A stretch of 64,000 nucleotides of DNA from Formosa agariphila KMM 3901 (lineage in GTDB: Bacteria > Bacteroidota > Bacteroidia > Flavobacteriales > Flavobacteriaceae), in NCBI RefSeq assembly GCF_000723205.1, contig NZ_HG315671.1, forward strand, positions 3,670,001 through 3,734,000. The letters run 5' to 3'. Below, piece after piece: positions 55,874 through 64,000 of the stretch. The position numbers and the translations under genes were made by a program. Below the pieces are notes generated by a model. The model was not told where the DNA came from. It saw nothing but the letters and a program-made list of their open reading frames with translations, and did not search any database. Position 1 is the first letter of the stretch. The number at the start of each line of letters is the position of its first letter.

Positions 55874-56707
55874 ATGATACGTTTTTACATTTTCTCAATT
55901 AGTTTACTATGTTTCAGTAAAGCCTTAGCACAACCTAAACCCATAATAGACACCCTTTATGCTAACGACCATCAAGCTATGGCGCTGTTCTTCCCGGATC
56001 CAATCCGTCAAGCCATTACAGGGTCAGATGATTTTATATTCACTTACAATAGAGAAAACAAGCAACATTTCGGATTACTCCAGGGTAAGCAAAGTCAAGA
56101 TAGTAACCTTTTAATTATTAGTGATAGTGGATTAGTGTATTCTTACATTTTAGCACATAAACCACAACTCAAAGAATTTAATCGGTTTGTTGCAACATCA
56201 GAAGCTGTTGGTCATGAAAAACAAGTATATGATAACATCAAACCTAAAATAAAATCCATAACAAACGCTACTAAAACAGTAGATTACAATGCTGAATTCT
56301 GCCAATATTTAATCACAAAAAATAAAAACAATTCCATCAGGAAAACGAAAAAACACGATATAACTTTAGAACTAAAAAACATTGTGTATAACCAGAACAA
56401 ATTATACGCCATCCTAAAAATCATCAACAATTCCAGTCTAGATTACGATATTAATTACCTAAACACAACTGTTGTAACTCGTAAAAAAGGCAAAAACAAA
56501 TCTATGCAAAGTCTATTTGTAGCACCAAAATTTGTTTACAATATGCCAACACGTGTTTTAAAGAAACGTTCTCAAACTGTTGTTTATGTACTTCCTAAGT
56601 TTTCAATTAGTAATGATAGAGTGGTAAATTTTACGCTTAATGAAAGTGCTGGGGAACGTGATTTGAGGTTGAAGGTTTCTAGTAAGGTTATTAATGATCC
56701 AGATTAA
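55874..56707 (+). CDS. traN: VirB9-like protein TraN (DUF4138)
   Basis: 277 residues. Signal peptide (FYIFSISLLCFSKALAQ), then IDTLYANDHQAMALFFPDPI, QAITGSDDFIFTYNRENKQH and a C-terminal beta domain (LYAILKIINNSSLDYDINYL). Matches TraN, the outer-membrane-associated part of the channel. It is the last gene of the operon. Homologues of TraO, TraP and TraQ are not seen before the tRNA. Confidence 0.88.
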   Translation: MIRFYIFSISLLCFSKALAQPKPIIDTLYANDHQAMALFFPDPIRQAITGSDDFIFTYNRENKQHFGLLQGKQSQDSNLLIISDSGLVYSYILAHKPQLKEFNRFVATSEAVGHEKQVYDNIKPKIKSITNATKTVDYNAEFCQYLITKNKNNSIRKTKKHDITLELKNIVYNQNKLYAILKIINNSSLDYDINYLNTTVVTRKKGKNKSMQSLFVAPKFVYNMPTRVLKKRSQTVVYVLPKFSISNDRVVNFTLNESAGERDLRLKVSSKVINDPD

Positions 56708-56817
56708 AGTTTGCTTTTGAAGTTACTAAAATTGAAAAACCAATATAAAATAGAGTATATTGAAGTCATTTGACTACAAATTAACAGAGAAGTGTTAAAA
56801 TTTAAAAAAAAGAGTAA

Positions 56818-56838
56818 ATGTTGTACCTATGTTGTACC
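56818..56838. repeat. Tandem ATGTTGTACC repeats near the ICE right end
   Basis: Two exact 10-bp copies at 56818-56827 and 56829-56838, separated by one base, between traN and tRNA-Leu. Position and spacing suggest arm-type sites for the ICE integrase or Xis. Confidence 0.4.
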
Positions 56839-56848
56839 AAGCATAAAA

Positions 56849-56874
56849 AAAGCCGACTATAAATAGTCGGCTTT
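56849..56874 (-). terminator. Terminator of tRNA-Leu
   Basis: Inverted repeats AAAGCCGACTAT (56849-56860) and ATAGTCGGCTTT (56863-56874), followed on the minus strand by a seven-T run. Placed 9 bp after the tRNA 3' end. Confidence 0.8.
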
Positions 56875-56883
56875 CTCTTATTG

Positions 56884-56965
56884 TGCGGGCGGAGAGACTC
56901 GAACTCTCACACCTCGCGGCACTAGATCCTAAGTCTAGCGTGTCTACCAATTCCACCACGCCCGC
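56884..56965 (-). tRNA. tRNA-Leu, anticodon UAG
   Basis: 82 nt with acceptor stem GCGGGCG/CGCCCGC, D-arm GTGGAATTGGTAGACACG, anticodon stem-loop with loop CTTAGGA (anticodon TAG), long variable arm TGCCGCGAGGTGTG and T-arm GAGAGTTCGAGTCTCTC. CCA is not encoded. The 3' end faces the ICE, the normal arrangement for integration into tRNA genes. Confidence 0.95.
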
Positions 56966-56976
56966 AATAAGGTGTG

Positions 56977-57005
56977 CAAATATAAAAATTACTTTCAATA
57001 AACAA
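56977..57005 (-). promoter_or_regulatory. Promoter of tRNA-Leu
   Basis: On the minus strand TATATTTG (56984-56977) matches TAnnTTTG and a TTG lies about 18 bp upstream (57005-57003). The predicted start is a few bases before the tRNA. Confidence 0.45.
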
Positions 57006-57012
57006 TTCAACT

Positions 57013-57045
57013 TTTGAAAAAAAATTCAACATTTTTGTATTTTTG
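57013..57045 (+). promoter_or_regulatory. Promoter of the M20 dipeptidase gene
   Basis: TTTG (57013-57016) and TATTTTTG (57038-57045) are 21 bp apart, an exact match to TTTG-N19-21-TAnnTTTG. The leader to the ATG at 57067 would be only about 15 nt. Confidence 0.65.
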
Positions 57046-57066
57046 TAGGAAACAGAATAATTCCAC

Positions 57067-58455
57067 ATGAAAAATATCTCGACTTACATCGAAAATAACA
57101 AGGATAGATTTTTAAACGAACTTATCGAATTACTTAAGGTACCGTCTGTTAGTGCCGACTCAGCATATAAAGACGACGTTTTAAAAACTTCAGAAATCGT
57201 TAAAACACGTCTTGAAGAAGCAGGATGCGATCACGTAGAAATTTGTAAAACCGATGGCCATCCAATTGTTTATGGTGAAAAAATCATCGACAAATCGCTT
57301 CCAACTGTGCTTGTTTATGGTCATTACGACGTACAACCGGCAGATCCTATCGAACTTTGGACGTCTCCACCATTCGAACCTGTAATAAAAACTACCGAAA
57401 CACATCCCGAAGGTGCTATTTTCGCGCGTGGTGCATGCGACGATAAAGGTCAGATGTACATGCATGTAAAGGCATTGGAATTCATGACCAAAAACAATGA
57501 GTTACCATGTAACGTAAAGTTCATGATTGAAGGGGAAGAAGAAGTTGGTAGTGTAAACCTAGCAACCTTTGTAAAAAACAATCACGAGAAACTTAAAAAC
57601 GATGTTATCCTGATTTCAGATACGGGAATGATTGCGAAGGATGTGCCTTCAATCACCACAGGATTACGCGGATTGAGCTATGTTGAGGTTGAGGTTACCG
57701 GACCAAATCGCGATTTACACTCTGGACTTTACGGTGGTGCTGTTGCAAACCCAATCAATATTTTAACCAAAATGATTGCGTCTCTACACGACGAAAACAA
57801 TCATATTACCATTCCTGGTTTTTACGACAAAGTTGAAGAATTATCGACAGAAGAACGTGCTCAAATGGCTAAAGCGCCTTTTAATTTAGACAACTATAAG
57901 AAAGCTTTAGATATAGACGCTGTTTACGGCGAAGCTGGTTACACAACCAACGAACGCAATTCTATCCGCCCGACGTTAGATGTTAACGGTATTTGGGGAG
58001 GTTATACTGGCGAAGGTGCAAAAACCGTTATCGCAAGTAAAGCATTTGCAAAAATCTCTATGCGATTAGTGCCAAATCAGGATTGGAAAGAGATAACAGG
58101 CTTATTCCAAAAACACTTCGAAAGTATTGCTCCAGATGCAGTAACTGTAAAAGTAAAACCTCATCATGGCGGACAAGGATACGTAACACCTATAGACAGC
58201 ATTGGTTACCAAGCGGCATCGAAAGCTTATACCGATACGTTCGGGCAAGCGCCAATTCCACAACGAAGCGGAGGAAGTATTCCTATTGTATCGCTTTTCG
58301 AAGACGAATTACAAAGCAAAACCATTTTAATGGGATTCGGATTAGACAGCGACGCCATTCACTCGCCAAACGAACATTTCGGAATCTGGAACTACTTAAA
58401 AGGTATCGAAACCATACCAATGTTCTACAAACACTTTACAGCATTGTCTAAGTAA
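57067..58455 (+). CDS. M20-family dipeptidase
   Basis: 462 residues, cytoplasmic. Zinc-site motifs: VLVYGHYDVQPAD (His near residue 87), FARGACDDKGQ (bridging Asp), FMIEGEEEVGSVN (catalytic Glu), ILISDTGMIAKD and a C-terminal His in DAIHSPNEHFG. The lid domain begins at GLRGLSYVEVEVTG. Similar to carnosinase-like CNDP dipeptidases. Higher GC and typical chromosomal codon use compared with the ICE cassettes. Confidence 0.94.
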   Translation: MKNISTYIENNKDRFLNELIELLKVPSVSADSAYKDDVLKTSEIVKTRLEEAGCDHVEICKTDGHPIVYGEKIIDKSLPTVLVYGHYDVQPADPIELWTSPPFEPVIKTTETHPEGAIFARGACDDKGQMYMHVKALEFMTKNNELPCNVKFMIEGEEEVGSVNLATFVKNNHEKLKNDVILISDTGMIAKDVPSITTGLRGLSYVEVEVTGPNRDLHSGLYGGAVANPINILTKMIASLHDENNHITIPGFYDKVEELSTEERAQMAKAPFNLDNYKKALDIDAVYGEAGYTTNERNSIRPTLDVNGIWGGYTGEGAKTVIASKAFAKISMRLVPNQDWKEITGLFQKHFESIAPDAVTVKVKPHHGGQGYVTPIDSIGYQAASKAYTDTFGQAPIPQRSGGSIPIVSLFEDELQSKTILMGFGLDSDAIHSPNEHFGIWNYLKGIETIPMFYKHFTALSK

Positions 58456-58470
58456 TTTTAGACTTCATTT

Positions 58471-58666
58471 ATAAAAAATCCGTTCAATATCGTGTTGAGC
58501 GGATTTTCTATTTAATCCCATTTGGGCGTTACCTAAAGGTCGCGCTTTCCGTTATATCTTTTTATTACCTTACCTCAGCAATTTTATGCCAAGCACCTTT
58601 AAGCTTCAATTAAAATGCATTCTTATCATCTCATAAAAAGGATGCCACTGCAATCACTAACGCAAA
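58471..58666. repeat. Dispersed ~200-bp repeat with terminator, copy 1
   Basis: Begins with the hairpin AAATCCG-TTCAA/TTGA-GCGGATTT (58475-58507), which ends the M20 gene. It is followed by a 46-bp block (58521-58566) identical to 61181-61226 and by 58635-58665, which matches 61301-61331 with one difference. No coding capacity. The rest of 58456-58784 shows nothing else. Confidence 0.75.
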
Positions 58667-58784
58667 AACGTCCAAATCATTAAAATATAGAGCAAACACA
58701 ATAATCGTATTTGTTTTTGTAAATTACTTCAACTTTTTCGGGAGACCTTTTCATCTTCTGACCATTAAGTAATAAATACGTTTT

Positions 58785-59324
58785 ATGAATGACAAGCATA
58801 TTTTAGAACTTTTTAGAACCGGTCAGCGAGAACAAGCATTTTGCAAGTTATATAGCTTATATCCAAAAATAGAAGCCTTAATTCTATCTAAAGGCGGTCA
58901 GAAACAAGACGCTTCAGATGTATTCCAAGAAGCGCTCATTATCTTGAATAGAAATCTCGAAAAGTCAGATTTTAAACTCACGTCTTCCTTTTACACCTAT
59001 TTATATTCGGTTTCACGATTTATATGGAAAGACACTCAGAATAAAATCACCAAAGACAGCTTACAAAATTTAAACGCACTAGAACTAGAACAGGCTCAAA
59101 GCGTTTTAGAAGAACAAAAATACCAACGTGCCGAGCGTGCATTCCTCGAATTAGGAGAGCGATGTCAGCAACTTTTACAACTGTTTTATAACAAAGCTAT
59201 GTCTTTTAAAGACATCGCGCATGTTATGCAATTTAAATCCGAAAAAATTGCAAAAAACCAGAAGTATAAATGCTTAACCAAAGCTAAAGACATCTACAAA
59301 ACAAATCAATCCCTTCAATCTTAA
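58785..59324 (+). CDS. RNA polymerase sigma-70 family factor (ECF type)
   Basis: 179 residues. Region 2: GGQKQDASDVFQEALIILNR. Region 4: CQQLLQLFYNKAMSFKDIAH followed by MQFKSEKIAKNQKYKCLTKA. The gene 11 bp downstream encodes a membrane protein that may take the place of an anti-sigma factor. The regulon cannot be seen from the sequence. Confidence 0.9.
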   Translation: MNDKHILELFRTGQREQAFCKLYSLYPKIEALILSKGGQKQDASDVFQEALIILNRNLEKSDFKLTSSFYTYLYSVSRFIWKDTQNKITKDSLQNLNALELEQAQSVLEEQKYQRAERAFLELGERCQQLLQLFYNKAMSFKDIAHVMQFKSEKIAKNQKYKCLTKAKDIYKTNQSLQS

Positions 59325-59335
59325 TTCGAGACATC

Positions 59336-61111
59336 ATGGAAAATCATATAAAAGACATCGCGTTTATCAATGGGTATTTAAATAAAACATTATCTAAAAA
59401 AGAAACACTCTTTTTTGAAGAGCGGTTAAAAACAGATTCGCAATTCAACAGTTTGTTTAAAGAGCACACCACCCTTATAGAAGGCATTAAACGTCAACAA
59501 TTAAAAGCTGAAATTATTTCGGGTAAAAAAATATACACGAGATACAAATGGCTTAAATATTTTGGATTCACGACTCTAGCATTGGTAATTATTATTTCCG
59601 TATTTATTTTTACTACGGCCAATAATTCAGAGGTTATAAAAAAAGATAACAGCACTATAGAGGTCGTTACTCCTACTCTTTCAATAGACACTTTAACATC
59701 TTTAAAAACAACCACTGACACAGTCGTGGAAAAAGAGATTACAAAAGCCCCCCAAGAACAAACAAAAACAGATGTAGTAAAACCCGAGGTAAAAACAAAA
59801 ATTGCTAAAATTGAAATCCCTAAGAAGCCTTTTCAAACCATTACTTTTAATGCAGACAAAGACACCACAATTGTTTGTAAAGAAGGCACTAAACTAACAA
59901 TAAAAAAAGGGTCTTTTCTAGATAAAAACAACACCGTAATTACAGGCAATATAGATTTAGAAGTCACAGAATATTACACGCTTTCCGATATGTTATTAGC
60001 TCAATTATCTACGCAGTCTGATGAAACACTATTAGAAACCGGAGGCATGCTAAATATAAAAGCTTTCCAAAATAATGCACCCTTACACTTGGCGCCAAAT
60101 ACAACCATTGAAATTTTATTTCCTAGTAAAACACAAAAGAAAGGAATGCAACTTTTTTCGGGAGCATGGGATAGTGGAAACATAAATTGGACACTTCAAA
60201 ATAATAGTGACACAGAAGTCGTTGTAGTTGAAGAAGTCGTATTAGACATGGTACAAGAAGAGCAGGTAGATATTCCCTTTTCGATTGTTGAAATTCCTCC
60301 AGCATATCCTGGTTGCGAACATCTTGAACCTTCGGCGAGCAAAAAATGCACTAGTGTCGCCATTAGTAAATTTGTAATGGCCAACTTTAACACTGAAATC
60401 GCCATGAACTTGGGATTAACAGGAAGACAAAGAATTAATACAATTTTTAGGATTAATCAAGAAGGCAGACCTGTATCTATCACGTCTAGAGCATCTGACC
60501 CAGAATTAGAAATTGAAGCGAACAGAGTTATAGCCTTATTGCCTAAAATGACACCCGGGAAACAAAGAGGAAAAACAGTAATCGTCCCCTACTCTTTGCC
60601 CTTTGTTTTTCAGGCCGAAAGCAATCAACTATCTGCTCTTACAGGAAGCACGCCTCGAAAAGAAACTCTAAGACGAGATTCCATTGTAAACAAAAAGTTT
60701 GAAGACAAATTAATCGAGAACCCCGCAAGCGTTAAGGCCTACGAACTAAATGGTTATATTTTAAGAACTTCAAAATTAGGCTGGATAAATTGCGATCGGT
60801 TTATTAGAAGAACCAACATACCATTTAAACTTAAAATTAAAAATGCGGGCGACGACATTAGAGTTAGCATGGTTTTTAAATCTATAAAGTCCATTATACC
60901 AAGTAGCAAAATCGGTGATGTATTCGATTTTAAAAACGTTCCTAAAGATGAAAACGTAGTGCTTATAGCTATTAAAAAAGATCAAGGAAAATTATACTTA
61001 GGAAATTTAGAAACTAAAACCACAGAACATCCCAATATAGAATTTGTTTTTAAGGAAATAACCTTGGATAATCTACACGATGAAATAGAGCAACTACACA
61101 GTACGTTTTAA
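59336..61111 (+). CDS. Membrane protein with anti-sigma-like N-terminus and TonB-like C-terminal domain
   Basis: 591 residues. Cytoplasmic N-terminus with INGYLNKTLSKKETLFFEER, as in anti-sigma factors, one membrane helix (FGFTTLALVIIISVFIFTTA), and a periplasmic part with a PKPFQTITFNADKDTTIVCK ZU5-like or adhesin-like domain. A TonB-C-like domain spans about 325-430 (PPAYPGCEHLEPSASKKCTS, INTIFRINQEGRPVSITSRA, EANRVIALLPKMTPGKQRGK). Likely a partner of the sigma factor that senses envelope state. Confidence 0.75.
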   Translation: MENHIKDIAFINGYLNKTLSKKETLFFEERLKTDSQFNSLFKEHTTLIEGIKRQQLKAEIISGKKIYTRYKWLKYFGFTTLALVIIISVFIFTTANNSEVIKKDNSTIEVVTPTLSIDTLTSLKTTTDTVVEKEITKAPQEQTKTDVVKPEVKTKIAKIEIPKKPFQTITFNADKDTTIVCKEGTKLTIKKGSFLDKNNTVITGNIDLEVTEYYTLSDMLLAQLSTQSDETLLETGGMLNIKAFQNNAPLHLAPNTTIEILFPSKTQKKGMQLFSGAWDSGNINWTLQNNSDTEVVVVEEVVLDMVQEEQVDIPFSIVEIPPAYPGCEHLEPSASKKCTSVAISKFVMANFNTEIAMNLGLTGRQRINTIFRINQEGRPVSITSRASDPELEIEANRVIALLPKMTPGKQRGKTVIVPYSLPFVFQAESNQLSALTGSTPRKETLRRDSIVNKKFEDKLIENPASVKAYELNGYILRTSKLGWINCDRFIRRTNIPFKLKIKNAGDDIRVSMVFKSIKSIIPSSKIGDVFDFKNVPKDENVVLIAIKKDQGKLYLGNLETKTTEHPNIEFVFKEITLDNLHDEIEQLHSTF

Positions 61112-61130
61112 CTTAAGGATAGTGTAAACC

Positions 61131-61170
61131 TAAAAAAATCCGTTCAATAGCGTGTTGAACGGATTTTTTA
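61131..61170 (+). terminator. Terminator of the sigma-factor operon
   Basis: Perfect 15-bp inverted repeat AAAAAATCCGTTCAA/TTGAACGGATTTTTT with a T-run, 21 bp after the stop at 61111. It is also the start of the second repeat copy. Confidence 0.85.
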
Positions 61171-61332
61171 TTTACACCAATTTGGGCGTTACCTAAAGGT
61201 CGCGCTTTCCGTTATATCTTTTTATTCAATATTAACTTTCCTCAGCATGTTTAATCCCATCGACTTTAGTCTTCAATTAAAACATATCGGTATCATGGCT
61301 AAAAAGGATGCCACTGCAATCGCTAACGCAAG
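61131..61332. repeat. Dispersed ~200-bp repeat with terminator, copy 2
   Basis: Same layout as 58471-58666: terminator hairpin, 46-bp identical block (61181-61226), then a variable stretch and the conserved AAAAAGGATGCCACTGCAAT block (61301-61331). No gene in 61112-61372. Confidence 0.75.
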
Positions 61333-61372
61333 AGCCTATGGCTTATTTCAACTTTATAAAATCATTACAAAC

Positions 61373-62761
61373 TTAGTCTTTAACAATCTTATAGACCCCT
61401 CTTTTATTTGCACTTTCTACACTTAAAAAGTAAACGCCTTTAGCCAAATCATTCAGCTGTAATTCGGTAGTTTCTTTGTCCGAAGTTAGATTTAAAACCA
61501 ACTTCCCAGACACATCGTAGAGTGTAAAATCTGCACTTTCGGCAACAGATCGTTCTACCGTTAAATGAGATTGCACGGGATTAGGATACAACTTAAGCTC
61601 CGATTGTAAAAATGTTGGTAAACCTAAAGTACCAAACTCGTAGCAATCACTAAATTCTGTACAAAATCCCGAAGTAATTTCAACTTTATAAGTTCCATTT
61701 TCAGTAGGCAAATAGGTTTGAAATGTTGCATCTGCAATAGCTGTACCCGTAGTACAATTATACCATTGGTACGTTGCCGACTCCTGAATTGCTTTTAAAC
61801 TATTCCCGGTTTGGACTACAGCATTATCAACTCCCACCAATCCTGCTTTAGTCGCCATATATCCTGCGGACAATTTAGACAGTTCATGAAAAAATTCTAA
61901 ATTAAAAAGCTCGAAACGATCGTCGCTAGAATGATATTCTGGATTTTGATCATCTTCAGACCACGCTTCTCCAATTAATACGGCCGGATATCCACGATTC
62001 CAAAAACTAGCATGATCACTATATTCTGTTCCTGGGATAACAATATTTGCATTTAACTTAAACGGATACGATTCTAAAACAGCAACTATATCGTCGCTCA
62101 TACCTTTAGAACCTTCGTCATTTTTCCTTACATCAATATCGAAACTTTCATCATTATCACCATCATACCCAATCATGTCTATATTGTAAACACCTAAAAT
62201 GTTATCGCCATTGGCTTTAGCTTGTTCAGCATAATATTTGGATCCAAACAATCCTATTTCTTCATCATCCCAAAGGGCATAAACAATAGTGTTTTCTAAA
62301 CATTGACCAGATAAAATTCGAGCCACCTCTAAAAGGGCCGCCACTCCACTTGCATTATCATCTGCACAATAATCTGTTACACCATCGTAATGTGCGCAAA
62401 TCATATAAATTTGCTCTGGATTGGTAGTTCCTAATTGGGTGGCTATAACATTTCGTTTGCTATCATTATCATCTATAAATTGATACTGCACCTCTATATT
62501 TTCTAACTTGTCTAACCTTTCAAACAAGTATTGGGCAGCCAAATCATTATTATTATACTTTCTGTTTAGAATTGTAACAGTATTACCATTAACTACTGTA
62601 GGTTGCTCGCCAGAAAATTCGTTAACAGTAAGTGATAATGAGTCTAGGCTAACTGCATTAATAATATCGGTAACTGTTTGACTATAGGTACAAGTAAAAC
62701 TCAACATACTGCAAAGTAAGCTTAGACCTAATGTATTCATTTTAGAAAAGGGGAAATTCAT
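61373..62761 (-). CDS. Secreted M28 metallopeptidase with type IX sorting domain
   Basis: 462 residues. Signal peptide (SMLSFTCTYSQ). Zinc ligands in ICAHYDGVTDYCADDNASGV (His, bridging Asp), catalytic Glu-Glu in ALWDDEEIGLFGS, Asp in YNIDMIGYDG and His in YSDHASFWNRGY. The C-terminal 75 residues (LKLYPNPVQSHLTVERS ... KGVYFLSVES) are a Por/type IX secretion sorting domain. It is exported across the outer membrane, as an aminopeptidase or similar. Confidence 0.93.
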   Translation of the reverse strand: MNFPFSKMNTLGLSLLCSMLSFTCTYSQTVTDIINAVSLDSLSLTVNEFSGEQPTVVNGNTVTILNRKYNNNDLAAQYLFERLDKLENIEVQYQFIDDNDSKRNVIATQLGTTNPEQIYMICAHYDGVTDYCADDNASGVAALLEVARILSGQCLENTIVYALWDDEEIGLFGSKYYAEQAKANGDNILGVYNIDMIGYDGDNDESFDIDVRKNDEGSKGMSDDIVAVLESYPFKLNANIVIPGTEYSDHASFWNRGYPAVLIGEAWSEDDQNPEYHSSDDRFELFNLEFFHELSKLSAGYMATKAGLVGVDNAVVQTGNSLKAIQESATYQWYNCTTGTAIADATFQTYLPTENGTYKVEITSGFCTEFSDCYEFGTLGLPTFLQSELKLYPNPVQSHLTVERSVAESADFTLYDVSGKLVLNLTSDKETTELQLNDLAKGVYFLSVESANKRGVYKIVKD

Positions 62762-62946
62762 TCGTTTTATAATTTATAGCGCTATAATTTTAGTTGGCTT
62801 TAAGGTTGATATTTTTTTTATGGCACTAATAATTAAATTGAATTTCTAATTTATTTTCAGAACACTACAAAATACTCGTTAAAGCGAATTGAACTTTAGT
62901 TTAAAACCTTAAATAAGAGGTGTCGACGCAAAAATAAAGCACAATA

Positions 62947-62980
62947 AAAGCGGGCTGTAAAAAAATTTACAGCCCGCTTT
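62947..62980 (-). terminator. Terminator of the PhnA-type gene
   Basis: AAAGCGGGCTGTAAA (62947-62961) and TTTACAGCCCGCTTT (62966-62980) are perfect inverted repeats followed on the minus strand by a T-rich stretch. 23 bp after the stop at 63004. Confidence 0.85.
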
Positions 62981-63003
62981 AAAACTCTTAAAGTATTTAA
63001 TTT

Positions 63004-63582
63004 TTATAATTTTTTCACGTATTTGGTAATAATCACAATTTGTTGACTGCCCACTTTACCTTCAATATATTCGGCATTCTCATGATCTAAACGGATATTT
63101 CTAACCGCAGTTCCTTGCTTAGCAACCATACTAGATCCTTTTACTTTTAGGTCTTTTACCAACACTACAGAATCTCCTGTTTCTAGAATAACCCCGTTTA
63201 CATCGCGGTGAATTATTTTAGCACTTTCATCTTCATGTTCTCCTGTTGCGCGAGCTAACGCCATAGCTTCATCATCTAGATACATCATATCTATTAAATC
63301 TTTTGGCCAACCTTCTCCGCGTAAACGTTGTAACATTCTCCAAGACATAATTTGTACGGCAACATGCTCGTTCCACATACTATCATTTAAACAACGCCAA
63401 TGGTTTGCATCCATATCGACGTTACCTTCAATTTGCTCTAAACACGTATTACAAACCAATACACTATTATCTACACTTTCGTTTAACGAAGGTGGAATAA
63501 CATATTTTTTTAATTGCTCTTTAGATGTGCAAAGCTCGCAACTAGATTGGCTACGTTCTTCTAGGGTTTGTAAAACACTCAT
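63004..63582 (-). CDS. PhnA-domain zinc-ribbon protein
   Basis: 192 residues. N-terminal zinc ribbon with SSCELCTSKEQL and LVCNTCLEQIEG (four Cys), a helical middle and the C-terminal PhnA domain (NGVILETGDSVVLVKDLKVK, GTAVRNIRLDHENAEYIEGK). The name comes from a phosphonate operon, but most members are not linked to phosphonate use. The function is unknown. Confidence 0.9.
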   Translation of the reverse strand: MSVLQTLEERSQSSCELCTSKEQLKKYVIPPSLNESVDNSVLVCNTCLEQIEGNVDMDANHWRCLNDSMWNEHVAVQIMSWRMLQRLRGEGWPKDLIDMMYLDDEAMALARATGEHEDESAKIIHRDVNGVILETGDSVVLVKDLKVKGSSMVAKQGTAVRNIRLDHENAEYIEGKVGSQQIVIITKYVKKL

Positions 63583-63691
63583 AATTTTTTTATATTTTTA
63601 GAGCTGCGAAAATACGGTTTAAAACGAATTACGACAAACGTTTAATTACTTTAGCAGTCTTCATTATCTTATTTAATACACAATTCTTAAA

Positions 63692-64000
63692 TTACTCTGA
63701 AAGTCCAAAAGGATTTTCAATACTATGTGCTGGTTCTGTAAACCATTTTGGGCCGTTCTCTGTCATATAAATATGATCTTCTAAACGTATTCCAAATGCA
63801 TTAGGAACGACTAACATAGGTTCATTACTAAAACACATGCCTGGCTTTAAAACCGTTTGATCTGTTTTTACCAAATACGGCCATTCGTGAATATCTAAAC
63901 CAATACCGTGACCCGTTCTGTGCGGTAATCCAGGTAAATTATAATCTGGACCTAATCCGTTTGCTTCTAAGGTTTTTCTAACTGCACTATCTATAGACCC
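63692..64000 (-). CDS. M24-family metallopeptidase (Xaa-Pro peptidase-like), N-terminus beyond the window
   Basis: The frame is open to the right edge (103 codons visible). Metal-binding His in PHRTGHGIGLDIHEW, Glu in CFSNEPMLVVPN and the final Glu in GIRLEDHIYMTENG are the order found in the pita-bread peptidases. Proline-specific aminopeptidase is likely. The start lies outside the window. Confidence 0.88.
   Translation of the reverse strand, partial: GSIDSAVRKTLEANGLGPDYNLPGLPHRTGHGIGLDIHEWPYLVKTDQTVLKPGMCFSNEPMLVVPNAFGIRLEDHIYMTENGPKWFTEPAHSIENPFGLSE

Noticed and set aside
58083-58451. 122-codon plus-strand frame inside the M20 dipeptidase gene
   Set aside because: Arg/Ser-rich shadow of the M20 gene in another frame.

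Overview
The window comes from a marine-type member of the Bacteroidota, most likely the Flavobacteriaceae. The evidence is the low GC content, a SusC/SusD pair, lipoprotein signal peptides, a type IX secretion C-terminal sorting domain, promoters of the TTTG-N19-21-TAnnTTTG type, and conjugation genes of the Bacteroidota TraG/J/K/M/N kind.

Region 1 (1-24387) is a beta-mannan utilisation locus. It reads leftward from a promoter near 23240: SusC, SusD, a surface glycan-binding lipoprotein, two GH26 mannanases, a GH130 phosphorylase, an AGE-family epimerase, a GPH-type sugar transporter, two GH5-like mannanases, a GH2 beta-mannosidase and two sulfatases, with a divergent AraC-type regulator. 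The enzymes form a chain: surface cutting, import, cleavage, epimerisation of mannobiose to mannosylglucose, and phosphorolysis. The sulfatases suggest a sulfated algal mannan. Two genes show decay: the beta-mannosidase has a stop codon inside an otherwise perfect lipoprotein signal peptide, and one GH5 gene is followed by the remains of its lost C-terminal domain.

Region 2 (24393-56840) is an integrative conjugative element beside tRNA-Leu(UAG). The mobilisation module (coupling protein, relaxase, BfmA-like protein, SSB) is at 24393-28613. Regulation and replication genes (membrane LuxR, RteC, excisionase-like HTH, replication protein, AAA ATPase) are at 44149-47883, and the transfer operon is at 49860-56707. 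No integrase or attachment site separates this element from the mannan locus, so the locus may be ICE cargo whose other end lies left of the window.

Region 3 (29490-42790) sits inside the ICE and is the most unusual part. It is a one-directional array of small accessory genes separated by about 140-bp imperfect palindromes whose ends resemble integron attC core sites (YAAC ... GTTR). Stop codons lie within about 6 bp of a site and start codons 9-68 bp after one. No integron integrase is present. An IS110-family element and two remnants of it end exactly at the GTT of these sites, and the intact copy has an upstream structured leader that looks like a bridge RNA whose loop carries sequence found in the sites. 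An IS1182-type element interrupts two sites at the same ACGG.

Region 4 (56884-64000) is ordinary chromosome: tRNA-Leu, an M20 dipeptidase, a sigma factor with a TonB-domain membrane protein, a secreted M28 peptidase, a PhnA-type protein and a partial M24 peptidase. A roughly 200-bp repeat occurs on both sides of the sigma-factor operon.
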